From Xestospongia bergquistia (Eukaryota > Porifera > Demospongiae > Haplosclerida > Petrosiidae), in the NCBI GenBank assembly GCA_963965975.1, contig OZ014414.1, forward strand, positions 5,183,501 to 5,247,500: a stretch of DNA of 64,000 bases, written 5' to 3'. Shown piece by piece: positions 25,017-35,966 of this stretch. The notes under the pieces are model-generated. The model saw only the letters and a program-made list of their open reading frames with translations, did no database searches and was not told where the DNA came from. The position numbers and the translations under genes were made by a program. Numbering within the stretch: position 1 is the stretch's first letter; each line of letters opens with the position of its first letter.

Positions 25017-25222
25017 ATGTGTAGTCTTGATTCTTATATACAGCCCTGAATTTTACAATCATGTGTAGCCTTGATTCTTATATACAGCCCTGTCTTTGTG
25101 TACCCTGGATTCTTATGTACAGCCCTGTCTTTGTGTACCCTGGATTCTTATATACAGCCCTGTCTTTTACAATCATGAGTAGCCTTGATTCTTATATACA
25201 GCTCTGATCTTTACAATCATGT
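25017..25222. repeat. Tandem repeat, five copies of a 35-45 bp unit
   Basis: The core TTGATTCTTATATACAGCCC recurs five times, separated by either TTTACAATCATG or TCTTTGTGTACC. Two alternating unit types are therefore present. No coding content. Confidence 0.85.
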
Positions 25223-26065
25223 ATCATCATGTGTGATCTTACTTTCAAATACAGTCTTTTTTCATGATCTAAATTTGGTCATAATCAGGAGTAGGATATG
25301 CCACCGGAGGAGGGTATTTGGTTTTGTGGAAGCTACTTCCTGTGTAAAGTATGCATGTATTGATTTGTATATGTAGCTCTGCATTATTACTTTCATACAA
25401 GACTATCTGGCTTTGAACTTGTCTGACCACAAAGTTACATGTGTCATATCATTACTTATGTTTGTTTATTTTTGGAATTAACTTTAAAAGCAATTTGTTG
25501 TCATAGCAGGATACTACCCTCAATATACAAATGCTTTCAGTAATATAATATTTAGCAAGTACCTTCATACATGCAGTTTGGGTTAGTCACACATATATTA
25601 ACATAAAATTATATTGTTACCTACAGTATTATGTACGTGAACAGTTATACACACACTGTCTAAAACAAGCATATAATAGCCAGGAACATAATTATAGTGA
25701 AATATTCTTTGAAAACAATATAGTATTTACAATATTTAAGTGGAGACATTACTACTAGAAGTCCTGAATCAGCTAATATTTTTAATCTGAATTTTTGTCA
25801 TAGATCCAGCAGTAAAATGCATAATGTTAAAAACTAATTATGTATGATGAATGATGTTGTAATCTTTCTAGAACCAAAAAACATTTTAAAAATAGTAGAA
25901 GATCCTCTAATAATAAATAAGTTTTACTTCCAAAGAAGGAAACGTAATTTATAGTATCAACAATTTTTACTGGTGGTGTTCAACCACACCCTCTCAGTAT
26001 GTGAACATGAGTGATTTTTAACAGTAGTTAATTTTGAGTTGTTCTATCTTACATTGTCATTTTAG
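25223..26065. other. Intergenic, no gene seen
   Basis: No exon or structured repeat is supported. The sequence leads into the acceptor of the orphan death-domain exon at 26066. Confidence 0.45.
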
Positions 26066-26330
26066 ATGATAGTGATTTTAAAGAATATCATTGAAGCTTT
26101 GCAACAAGGTTACTTCCCAATGTCTTTTCTTGGTCTACAACTGGGTCTACTACAACCTAATCTGTCAAACATTAGAACCAAGTATAGAGATAATCCACAG
26201 AGCTGTCTTCAAGAGTGTTTAACTTTGTGGTTAACTAAAGCTTCAATTGTTGTTAACAATGGAAGACCAACATTGGATTCACTGTCTTTAGAAAAGTTTG
26301 AACAAATTTTTACGATAAATAAAGGTTTTA
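26066..26330 (+). CDS. Orphan death-domain exon
   Basis: A TTTTAG acceptor at 26065 and a GTGAGT donor at 26331 bound an exon encoding IVILKNIIEALQQG, FLGLQLGLLQPNLSNI, DNPQSCLQECLTLWL and NNGRPTLDSLSL. The helix pattern and the LGLxLGL, CLxxCLxxWL and PTxDSL positions fit a death domain (helices 1-6). Such exons are typical of sponge death-fold proteins and are usually joined to ZU5, kinase or LRR parts. No partner exon could be recognised within several kilobases on either side. It is a relic or an exon of a gene with long introns. Death domains mediate homotypic signalling assembly in the cytoplasm. Confidence 0.55.
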
Positions 26331-26838
26331 GTGAGTAAAATATTTTAATTTTAAACCTCTATCTGTTAATTTGTGATTAGCTCATTGAGCTAGTCTTTTC
26401 CTTTATGTTTGAATGACTTTTTGTTTTACTTTGTTCTTACCATTGTTACTTTACTTGGCATAGTCTTTGTTGTCTCTTATCTATTTCAGACTGTCTGATA
26501 AAGTATATTAAATATATAGTTGGATGTGTTCCTTTTCTGTTACAATTATTATATCACCAAGAATAACAATTTTGCAAAAAAATAACTAATGTTTGATAAT
26601 TTCTAGAACAACTAACAAAGTGTGAAGAGACTAGTAGAATTACTATCTCTAAAGTGTAAATATTGCTAATGGAAAATTAATTTCTAAAGGGAAAGATCAT
26701 TCATAACTGTTGAACACTAAATTATTTTGCTACCACATGCATTTAGTATTGTGAAATAGTGGTACTATGAGCTCAATCCATAGAAAAATATATACATGTG
26801 TCAACATACCAGCAGTTTTTTAGCAGCAGCAAATGTGT

Positions 26839-27380
26839 TACCATAGCAATTCTTAATTTAACAAGAACATGAGGAAACTATTACCATGGTCACCTTACCA
26901 TTAAAAGACCATAGCATAACAACAAATACCACTGTAATAGTTACCATAGCATCATTACTATATCAACTCTTTAAGTTTCCACACCTTAGCAACAATAATC
27001 ATAACAAAGTTGCCATAGTAACATCATATCACCATAGCAATGTTACTTATAATCCAATTACAGTTGAGAAAATTATTTTTGTAAGATGAAAATTGTAAAA
27101 TAATGCTTTTAACCTTTTAAAAAGCATTGATAAAACCTATCATATATTTAATTAATAAACATTGTTTAATTTCAATGCATAATTGACAAGTTTTGTTAAA
27201 ATGATTTTTTTACAAACAGTGTATGTGCTATATCACCATAGTAACAGTTTTTATAGCAAGAATATGACTCTTAACATGGATATCATTAGCATGGTCACCA
27301 TTACCATAAAAGACTGTAGCATGACATACCATAGTAAAAGTTGCCATAGGAACTACATATGTATCTATAACCATAGCAAC
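26839..27380. promoter_or_regulatory. Cluster of RFX X-box-like palindromes
   Basis: The stretch is full of GTTGCCATAGTAAC-like words: GTTGCCATAGTAAC at about 27010, GTTGCCATAGGAAC at about 27342, and partial copies ACCATAGCAA, ACCATGGTCACC and CACCATAGTAAC throughout. They fit the X-box consensus GTNRCC-N(0-3)-RGYAAC bound by RFX factors. The same word occurs near 52663 and, as GTTGCTATAGTAAC, twice near 56660-56690. It is equally possible that this is a degenerate satellite built on the word. No gene seen here. Confidence 0.4.
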
Positions 27381-28295
27381 ATGCAATTTTGTGTACACAT
27401 TTACATCTGTCTGTTAGGTCCCTTTGATCTGCTACCAACAATGACCTGTACAGTCCACAGCTGTATAAAATGGCAGAGAAAGGGCAATAAGCGAGATAAA
27501 AGTTTCTCAACGTAAAGTTAGCATTGAAAAGTCAGAAAGATATTTTTAAATGCACAGACAAGATGAAAAAGTGTTTGCTCCAATATAACTAATAAAATAT
27601 AAAGACACCGCAATATTTACTTACTTTGACAACCTTAACTGTCAACAATTGTAGCAGTAAGTAGATACATCTAGAAGGAGATGTTGTTGTTGCAAAACTA
27701 ATGACATAGTAGCATTACAAAAACTGCACTAAGTCTACAAAATACACAAGTTAGTTTAAAACTGTCACATGTCTGTGACTGTCACTGCTATACCTATTAT
27801 GATTAAATTTGTACTTGCCATGTCTATAGTTAACTTTGTATTGATTTTGATGTTGGTACACTTTTGAGTGACTCTTTAGACAGCTGTTGATGTTTATTTC
27901 TCTAATTAAATAACATCACAGTTTGTTTTAATTGTTGTCACAATGGACTTTGTCTGTCTTAAGACTTTTGTTATAATTTTCAACATATACATCTAAATCT
28001 AAACAAATTAATTAGGAACAAGATATTGATTGAATCAGTGTTTACTCCTCATCGTTAATTATCTTAACTAATATTGTCTCTGAGTCTGAAAATACTCCAT
28101 ATAATGATTTCTATAATAACATATCTTTATTGAAGGGTAGTACACAGTCCATACATTTTGAATAGTTGTGTCAGTTCTATATAACACATATGTAGATCTC
28201 ATGTAGATGTAGTTCACTGAATTCCTATACTTTTTGCTACTAAGATAAACATATTTATGTTCACATGTGCACCTACAATGTTGGTAAGACATGTA
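27381..28295. other. Intergenic, no gene seen
   Basis: No coding exon, repeat or RNA gene recognised. Confidence 0.45.
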
Positions 28296-28528
28296 CACTG
28301 TAAAGATTAATATGTCATTTTAACAACTAATATGTAGTTTACGTGGATGGATTACTATGGAATTTAGAATTCTTGAGAATTGCTCACTATTTAATTTGTT
28401 GGTATGTTGCATGTTTACATATCAACAAATTATACAATGACTAATTCACATAAATTCTAAATTCCATAGTAATCCACCAATGTAAACTACAAATTAGTTG
28501 TTAAAATGACATGTTAATTTTTACAGTG
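28296..28528. mobile_element. MITE with TA target duplication, 78 bp inverted repeats
   Basis: Ends CACTGTAAA(G/A)ATTAA(T/C)ATG and onward form inverted repeats of about 78 bp (28294-28371 against 28453-28530) at about 93 percent identity by eye. TA flanks both sides. A CACTGTAAA start plus a TA duplication is what Tc1/mariner-type non-autonomous elements show. The centre of about 80 bp is non-coding. Confidence 0.75.
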
Positions 28529-29369
28529 TACCAATATATCTGCTTCCAATAAAATCCTATTATTCCTGTGTCTTGGTTTGAAAATTAACGACTACTACTT
28601 TTGATATATTATTTACCATATAATATGTTGTGCCATTTAGTATTAACTTGTTATGTGTGTTACAATTGTTATAAATACATAGTTAACTGTGACAATATGC
28701 AAAATAAACTTTAGTGGAGACTTAAGTCAATAAATAGTTATAATTAAATCAACATTCTAGCCACACTGTGACAATTATATGTACTGCATCTGTTAATGTT
28801 TACTATTATATCTGTATTAGATTAGTACTAAACAATATGTAACTCTTAATCCTACTGTTTATTATGTGTGTACACTTCAAAATGGCTATGGTATCATCAG
28901 CTGGCATGTTGACAAATTGTTCATGTTTACATTTCTAATGTAAAACAACATCAAAGTTCACTTAAATCATTCCCAAAATTCACATTTGTTCCTGACACAA
29001 CATTCTGTTAATACACTATTATAACTTATACATCTAGATATTGCTATACTTAAATAGACACAAGACAACATTATAATCAGTTTATGCCGCCATTCATACT
29101 CCAATAAGACTATGGCTTTGTGATCCTGTTTTTACTACTAGTGACATGTTCAGCTTTAAATCTGTCTCGTACTTATTCTTTAAAGAAATCTAATGATCTA
29201 AACAAATACCTCTGTGACCTTTTTTAACAGACACTCAGCTACTCCTCTCTCCTAAAGTGAACCACACCCTGTTTTCAAATTAATTTTGTTTGGTGAGTAA
29301 CATATCTAAAATCACTTCACGTTTGTACATCAATAACTCCTGCTAGTATCACTTGCAGACATTATAATA
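28529..29369. other. Intergenic, no gene seen
   Basis: AT-rich with no supported exon. It lies upstream of the beta-helix pseudogene. Confidence 0.45.
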
Positions 29370-31220
29370 ATAGTTATGAATCTGTTGGCTTTGGTTTTTA
29401 TAATGTTAGTGGGTTGATGATTGAAAATGTACATAATTATAACACAGTGTGGAGGACCTATGCCATCAACTAGTACCCTATATTCTAATGATACAGCTTT
29501 CTATTATCATGAGAGTCAGTCAGTTACATTGCTTATAAGTTATTCCTCTTGTATCTTATTGTTTGGGGTTAGCATTAACAACTAATATGGTTTTGCTATT
29601 CTTTTAATTAATATCAGTAACAATGTTACCCTTAATAATGTCAACATCACTTCTACACAGGCAATGCTCAATGTATTCAAAACGTGCTTCCTAGTTGTGG
29701 TGGATCAGGACTTATATTGTACTTTAGTAATTTTGACAAGAGATTAGGAGTATTAAAAGTGCGTGTTCTTGTAAACAAGACAGTAATAAAAGGCAATTGA
29801 ATGTTGTACAATATGGACATTAACATTGAGCTCAAGTCTGCGGTAAAAAGCTTAAAGCTTATTTTCAGCTGAGGAAACCACAGTATTAATGTATTATTAT
29901 CACATGGAGATTGGAGTTTTGATGTAGGTGGTGTCTTTGATGGTTTAGCAATTATTTTTAGTGATGCAACAGTAGGAAATACTTCTGTTACAGAAATTAA
30001 CTCTACATTTCAAACTAGTCTATATCATAGAAATTATGATGCATTTAGAATAGGTTGCATAGTCAGTACAACTTTTAATAATAAAAGTACTCATCGAGCA
30101 CCATGGGATGTATTAACTATTACAGAAAGTAGGATTATTGATAGTCATAGTAACTATCGTTTTACAAGTAATGATTTTAACTGTTATATTACATCAAATC
30201 AATATAATTATTCAATTATACATATTATTACCTCAGCTTCAATGTCTGTTAATCTCAGAATGTTTCTAGATCATTTAGATCATATTCAAAATTACATCAG
30301 AATAAGGAATCCATCTATTCTATCCTAATCAAAAAAAGGACACAAAAATTTATAACTAGTTTTACTGTCTATCAATCTCAATTGTTGGAGTTTATCTTTA
30401 AATACAGTTCGTAAAATTGACAGATCGTTTTCTTTAATACCAAATCAGCAACTCAATATGTAGAAATAAATGTTTTTGACCATGCAACAAACTCAGTAAT
30501 ACTATCACATAACAGTGACATTCATTTAAATGGTACAACTTTTAAACAACAAAGCCAGTCATGGAGCTTGTATCCAACTTGACTCATTGTCATAACTCTT
30601 TATTCATGAATGAACTGAAGCTACTTTTATTAATAACCATGCTTCTTACCGTGGTGGTGCAATTTATTCACACATGGAAAAAATCTCCCCGCAACCAACT
30701 CACTATGTGCTATTTTTGTGGTAGGTCAGAATATTTCCCAAATAAATGCTAAATTGATTTTTAAAAAAACACTGCCACTTTGGCTGGAAGCTCAATCTAC
30801 ATGTCTAAATTATATGACTGAATTATATGACTGTCAACAGTTGTGCTTAAAAGAAGTAAATTCCAGTCATCTATATCATAAGTTATTTCACTTTGAAGCA
30901 AAAGACAATGCTTCTTTGTTTAGTCAAATACCTGTTAGAACTCATCCTTGTAATGTCAATAACATTAAAAAAATATTGACCCGATCAAACTATATCCTGA
31001 TAAAACCATAACAATAGGTTTAAAAGCTCATGATATGAAAAATAATCCAACAAATGCTCAAAGTTTTACCAGGTTGACTAAATTTGAAAAATTTTTGCAT
31101 CATGGTGACTGCCATACATACTCAGTGGACATGACACATCTACTAGACAGCAAATTCAATCAATCTAACAGTTGCACATCTTTATATTTTATAATCTTTT
31201 ATGAAATTTTAGTGATTTAA
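29370..31220 (+). pseudogene. Secreted beta-helix (pectate-lyase/pmp-like) repeat protein, decayed
   Basis: A signal-peptide-like start MNLLALVFIMLVG (about 29378) is followed, after a frame change, by fragments typical of large sponge parallel beta-helix surface proteins: STLYSNDTAFYYHESQSVT, NNVTLNNVNITST, SCGGSGLILYFSNFD, NCYITSNQYNYS, ATFINNHASYRGGAIYSH, CQQLCLKEVNSS and PVRTHPCNVNN. A late TITIGLKAHDMKNNPTNAQ segment matches the conserved Ig-like stretch after the helix in that family (from memory). More than six frame changes and stops make it non-functional. It keeps collinear order over about 1.8 kb, which indicates gradual decay in place. Confidence 0.6.
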
Positions 31221-31273
31221 TGTATTTGCACTTTGAGGTTTTAGCATAATAATTCCTACAACAAAAGTTAAAC

Positions 31274-31561
31274 TTATTTCAAAACGTTGTCCACAGTATC
31301 TTCATTAGCATTTAAATGTCCATAACGTGTACATAACTGGTCAATATGACGTCGTAAAATCAAGTTTGATGACCTTTTAACTTTATAAGAAACTGGACCT
31401 GTAACTTGAATTATTTCAGCAGGCAACCATACTTTTGTTCCATGATAGTTGCGAGCAAAAACTTTGTTACCAACACTGAAAGTGCGGGGTGGTTTTCTTG
31501 ATGAACTAGAAGTTAGTTTAGTAGTCACTTTATGAGATACATCAAGATGCATCAAATCCAA
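31274..31561 (-). pseudogene. Integrase C-terminal (chromo-like/SH3-like) fragment
   Basis: Continues the pol reading in a shifted frame. LRTTLDLMHLD is followed by the basic RKPPRTFSVGNKVFARNY stretch and WLPAEIIQVTGPVSYKVK, which is the gypsy integrase C-terminal barrel. The HIDQLCTRY end is typical. The frame is separated from pol by the small deletion near 31560-31610. Confidence 0.8.
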
Positions 31562-34053
31562 TGTTGTTCGTAACTTGTGAACAAACGAGACTTGACATTG
31601 CCTTCTAGTTTCTTTAAAGATGACTTAAATGTGTGAACTGCACGTTCTGCAAGACCATTGGAGCTTGGATGGTATGGTGAACTACGTATATGATGAATAC
31701 CACATTGCTTCATATACTCCTTAAATTCATGACTAGTGAAAGCTGGTCCATTGTCAGAAACTATTTGTTCTGGGAGACCATGAATGGAGAAATTTTGTTG
31801 TAACTTTTGAATAGTAACTTCTGATGAGGTTGAATTAACAATATGAACTTCAAGCCACTTTGAATAAGTGTCAATTAGTACGAAAAAGTATTTACCTAGA
31901 AATGGTCCTGCATGGTCAATATGGAGATGACACCATGGTTTCTGTGGAAATTCCCAAAAGTGAAGAGGTGCTTTTGCTGGCACTGGACGATTTGATTGAC
32001 AGGTATGACAGCCTTGAACTTTTCGTTGAATATCAGAGTCAATACCTGGCCACCATATGTAAGAGCGAGCTAACATTTTAATTTTAGTAATCCCTGGATG
32101 GGTTTCATGAAGTTGATTTAGAACAATATCCTGTCCTGCTGATGGAACAACAACATGACAACCTAATAATACACATCCGTCTAAAACTCTCAATTCTATG
32201 TACCTTGTATGAAATGGAAGGAGATCAGCTGTTGGGTTGGTAATATTCCAGCCACACTGTACTAATTTTCTGACACGAGACAATTGAGGATCCTTATCTG
32301 TCCAGACTTTTATTTGAGAAGCCATAACAATGGCCTGATCTAAGTGATTGAGTAGGTGACAAAGGTCACCTGGTAGGAGAACTTGAGAATCATTCAGAGT
32401 AGTTTGGAGAGGTAATCTACTGAGGTCATCAGCTGTGGACATACTCTTCCCTGGTTTGTACTTAATCATGTACTGATATGTAGCAAGGGTGAGTGCCCAA
32501 CGTTGAATTCTTGCTGAGGCAAATGGAGGAATTTGCTGAAATTCACTGAAAAGTCGTTCTAACGGTTTGTGGTCTGAGTATGAGAAATGAGTACCATATA
32601 AATATTGGTGGTAATGTTTGACAGCAAAGATGGTAGCTAAAGCTTCTTTTTCTAGTTGAGAGTAGTTACGTTCTGCTGGAGTGAGAGTATGAGAGGCGAA
32701 TGCTATTGGTTTTTCTGAATTGTCTGGCATGTTATAGGCCAGTACAGCTCTAATTCCATATGGGGAAGCATCAGTATATACTAATAATGGTTTCTTATTG
32801 TCGAAGTGAACTAACAGTGCAGATGATTGTAGAAGTTCTTTAACTTTGTCAAAAGCAGCTTGTTGCTTCTGAGTCCAATTCCACTTGGTACCTTTACATA
32901 GCAGTAAATGAAGTGGAGACAATGTGGAAAATAAGTTTGGCAGAAATTTGTGATAATAGTTAATGAGACCTAGAAAGGCTCTTAATTCTGTGATATTTGT
33001 GGGAGCAGGTGCTTTCTGGATTGCCTGAACTTTAGTAGGTGATGGATGTAATCCTGTGCTGTCAATTATGTGACCTAAGTATTCCACTAAAGTGGTGGCA
33101 AAGGTGCATTTGGATTGTTGCAGGGTAATTCCAGCTGATTGTAGGCGAGACAAAACTTGTTCTAGTTTTTGCATGTGATCTGCTTCACTAGTACCAGAAA
33201 CTAGAATGTCATCTATGTAAACACAGATGTTTTGAAAGTCCTGGAGAAGGTTCTTCATGAGATGTTGAAAAATACTAGGAGCTGTCAAAATCCCAAATGG
33301 CAAATGTTCAAACTGAAATAACCCTTTATGAGTATTGACGGTAGTGAACTTTTTGGAATCTTGATCTAGCGGTAACTGTTGATATGCTTGACTGAGGTCT
33401 AACTTTGAAAACAACTTTCCTCCTTGTAATGCAGCAAAAATATCTTTGATTCGTGGTAATGGATAATTATCTAGAGTGAGGACTCTGTTAACAGTGTCCT
33501 TATAATCACCGCAGAGACGTATTGAGCCATCCTGCTTCATAATAGGAACAATAGGTGCTGCCCATTCAGAATGTTGAACTGGAGTAATGACATCTAATTC
33601 TTGCAATCGTCTGAATTCAACTTCTATCTTATCTTTTAGTCGATAGGGAACAGGTCTGGCTCTGAAAAATTTTGGTGCAGCCTTTGTATTGACATACAAT
33701 TTAGCAGTGGCATCTTGTGGAAAACCTAGAGATTCAGAAAACAAAGAATTATATTTATTAATGAGAGAGGATATCGACTGTTCCTGAACTGAGTAGATAG
33801 AGCTCCAGTCCATCTTGATCTTTTCTAGCCAATTTCTCCTGAATAAACTTGGTCCATTGCGTTGTACTACTACTAATGGAAGTGTCTGTGAATGAATTTT
33901 ATAACCAACTTGAACGTCGTAAGTTCCCAAAATATGACCTGAATAAGTGGTAAGTGTAATGCTTGTAGCTTGAAACTTGTCTGTTGGACTCGTGATGGCT
34001 TGAAAGGTTTGTTCACTAATGACTGAAAGTGAGGCACCAGTATCTACCTCCAT
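31552..34053 (-). CDS. Ty3/gypsy pol polyprotein, 833-codon intact frame
   Basis: The aspartic protease motif VDTGAS is at residues 3-8. The reverse transcriptase has GDYKDTVN and catalytic YIDD at about 279-282. RNase H follows (YTDASPYG, SDHKPLE). The integrase has an HHCC zinc domain (HETHPGITK, CHTCQSN) and a DDE core (HIDHAGP, SDNGPAF, GLAERAV). The frame probably opens upstream of the Met shown. The end NVKSRLFTSYEQHWI is abnormal. Downstream, LRTTLDLMHLD appears in another frame, so a small out-of-frame deletion removed part of the integrase between these two points. Such enzymes copy and insert retrotransposon DNA. This copy is probably not autonomous because gag and the integrase are damaged, although RT and RNase H look complete. 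Confidence 0.92.
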   Translation of the reverse strand: MEVDTGASLSVISEQTFQAITSPTDKFQATSITLTTYSGHILGTYDVQVGYKIHSQTLPLVVVQRNGPSLFRRNWLEKIKMDWSSIYSVQEQSISSLINKYNSLFSESLGFPQDATAKLYVNTKAAPKFFRARPVPYRLKDKIEVEFRRLQELDVITPVQHSEWAAPIVPIMKQDGSIRLCGDYKDTVNRVLTLDNYPLPRIKDIFAALQGGKLFSKLDLSQAYQQLPLDQDSKKFTTVNTHKGLFQFEHLPFGILTAPSIFQHLMKNLLQDFQNICVYIDDILVSGTSEADHMQKLEQVLSRLQSAGITLQQSKCTFATTLVEYLGHIIDSTGLHPSPTKVQAIQKAPAPTNITELRAFLGLINYYHKFLPNLFSTLSPLHLLLCKGTKWNWTQKQQAAFDKVKELLQSSALLVHFDNKKPLLVYTDASPYGIRAVLAYNMPDNSEKPIAFASHTLTPAERNYSQLEKEALATIFAVKHYHQYLYGTHFSYSDHKPLERLFSEFQQIPPFASARIQRWALTLATYQYMIKYKPGKSMSTADDLSRLPLQTTLNDSQVLLPGDLCHLLNHLDQAIVMASQIKVWTDKDPQLSRVRKLVQCGWNITNPTADLLPFHTRYIELRVLDGCVLLGCHVVVPSAGQDIVLNQLHETHPGITKIKMLARSYIWWPGIDSDIQRKVQGCHTCQSNRPVPAKAPLHFWEFPQKPWCHLHIDHAGPFLGKYFFVLIDTYSKWLEVHIVNSTSSEVTIQKLQQNFSIHGLPEQIVSDNGPAFTSHEFKEYMKQCGIHHIRSSPYHPSSNGLAERAVHTFKSSLKKLEGNVKSRLFTSYEQHWI

Positions 34054-34245
34054 TAAAATATCAGTTCCATTGACATTAACTGTAATAACAATAGGTTTAA
34101 CTTTTCCAGTTAAGGTGGATAATGTGTATGTGTATTCCAGCTCATTTAGAGTGGTAGGAGGGTCAGAGGTCTGGGAAGGGGCATGCTCTGTGGTTAAGGT
34201 GTGTACACTAGGTTTCTTTGAAAGTCTAGGAGGTCAGTGTAGGAC

Positions 34246-34440
34246 TTACTCTCTGGCCGGCGTATCGGGTTGTAGTAAGTTTTTGAGCAACTGGAAGGTC
34301 GACGGACCGCACACTGTAAGTAAAATAGCTTTCTTCTTAGCCGGATCCTGGACATCGTTTGCTACGAAGTAATATCCTAGTCTTTCGGCATAGGACGACC
34401 AAGTTTCTTGGCCTGGGGTGAATTGAGAAAATTTTCCCAT
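34246..34440 (-). pseudogene. Gag N-terminal fragment
   Basis: From ATG 34440, MGKFSQFTPGQETWSSYAER leads into YYFVANDV, LTVCGPSTFQLLKNL and LLQPDTP. This matches the capsid start of gypsy Gag. It breaks off at about 34240 and no zinc-knuckle (CCHC) nucleocapsid follows before protease, so about two thirds of gag appears deleted. Confidence 0.75.
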
Positions 34441-34470
34441 GAACTGACATGACTTTACCCTCGTCACCAA

Positions 34471-35966
34471 TGTTGTAGCTGAGCATGCGATGAAAACAAC
34501 TTTAACTGCAATGAACCTTTTAACAACAGAACTAACGACAGAACAGAACTGAACTAATAAAAAATACTAGAGCTATATATATTTATACACATATAAGGTT
34601 TCAACGGAAATTAAGTAAAAAAGCCCTAACAGAAATAATAACTCAAAATGAATATTTATAGTTACCACTATGAAAACTTTATAAATATGCAAAAACACAT
34701 TCAATACAGTTATTTGTTTGTTTAATTACTGATGGTCATTATAAATCTTAATGTATATGAAATCATTGCTGCTAGGAGTGGATTTCATTTTTAGTAATAA
34801 TCACCTTTAATAACTAATAACCAGTGTGTCCACCATTTATTACTGATGGTATTGTGTATTACAAAGCAAACATCTGAAGCTATTGGGGTGGTAAAGGTAG
34901 TAGGAATTATAAATATTGATATGGAATTATGATGTGGTCATTGCCATGTTAAAAGTTGTGTGGTTTAGTATTTTTCTTTGCTTCGTAATGACTGAGGACA
35001 TCATGGAGACCGTTCCCATGTTTATATTTCCTTGCTTCAGTATATTTTAATTGAATCACTTTTTATTTTCCTACTTGATAGTATTTTATGTGCTTACCTA
35101 CTTCCCTAGTCTCTTTTTCTCCATTTAAGATCATATTAGGTTAAGTGGTATATAATTTTAAATATGCACACCTGTTATTATCCCTATAAGTATACCTTTT
35201 ATTATACTTTTTATATTATTTATAGAATTAGGCATTGAGGTAGAAACCTTACAAGTAAAATTGTCAAAATATCATGAATAGAATACAATGCTATACAAAT
35301 GAATGAAGGTAAATTTGTAGCCAAAGGTGAAATAGCAGACCAAAACGAGAAGAAAGTTGATTGGACTCAAGTATATTTTCTATTAGCCAAGCAAGTGCCA
35401 ATCCAACTAAATGAACTATAAAAGTATATTCTACCTACATTCTTGTATGATACAAAAATAAAATACATTGGTGTTAATGGGGACACCTGGAACATGTGGT
35501 TCCTATTCACAGTTGAAAAATATACAATGACTTGAACAAAATAATTTAGTGACATTATAATTACTTGCTATTTAACCATCATAATTTTACCTGTATCTGT
35601 TTCCATAATTATTAATATTTATATTCATTCATGTGTCTATACTAATATGGGTAATAAAATACAAAAGATGCTAAAAACATTGTTGAAAATATAAAACCGT
35701 GTCATTCAGGAAAAAAATAGCTGGCTACATACACAAATTAAACAATATAATGGAATATGTAAAGATGAGTAAAAATTTAGTTGTAAAAAAACGAATAAAG
35801 GACCATGAAAAATAATTGACCACCATCATCATCACAACAAAACATTAAAAGATCACAATCAATTAATCATATAAAAAATATAAAAGAAACAAAAGCAATG
35901 ACAAAATACCAATAATAACAGTAGTTTTAAGGGATATTTATTAGATTAATTTTGCTTATTTTTCTT
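34471..35966. other. Possible LTR remnant and intergenic DNA
   Basis: 34471-34640 includes an A/T-rich TATATATATTTATACAC stretch and should contain the 5' LTR of the gypsy element, but its outer boundary cannot be set without a second copy. 34640-35966 is AT-rich with no supported exon. Confidence 0.4.

Larger units (their letters stand above)
31274..34470 (-). mobile_element. Ty3/gypsy LTR retrotransposon, internal region
   Basis: On the minus strand the order is gag fragment (34440-34246), protease-RT-RNase H-integrase (to 31552), then integrase C-terminus in another frame (31561-31274). TTGGTGACGAGG at 34470-34459, immediately before gag, is the usual gypsy primer-binding-site type. An LTR ending in CA should lie directly to its right (from 34471), but no second LTR copy is found to the left of 31274. 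The element is therefore truncated at its 3' end. Most of gag (capsid C-terminus and nucleocapsid) is also missing. Confidence 0.85.

Noticed and set aside
25017-25222. Regular spacing suggested a CRISPR-like array
   Set aside because: The intervening segments are themselves repeated, the setting is animal nuclear DNA, and no cas genes are present; it is a tandem repeat.
31860-32081. Plus-strand frame opposite integrase
   Set aside because: Antisense shadow of the gypsy pol coding strand.
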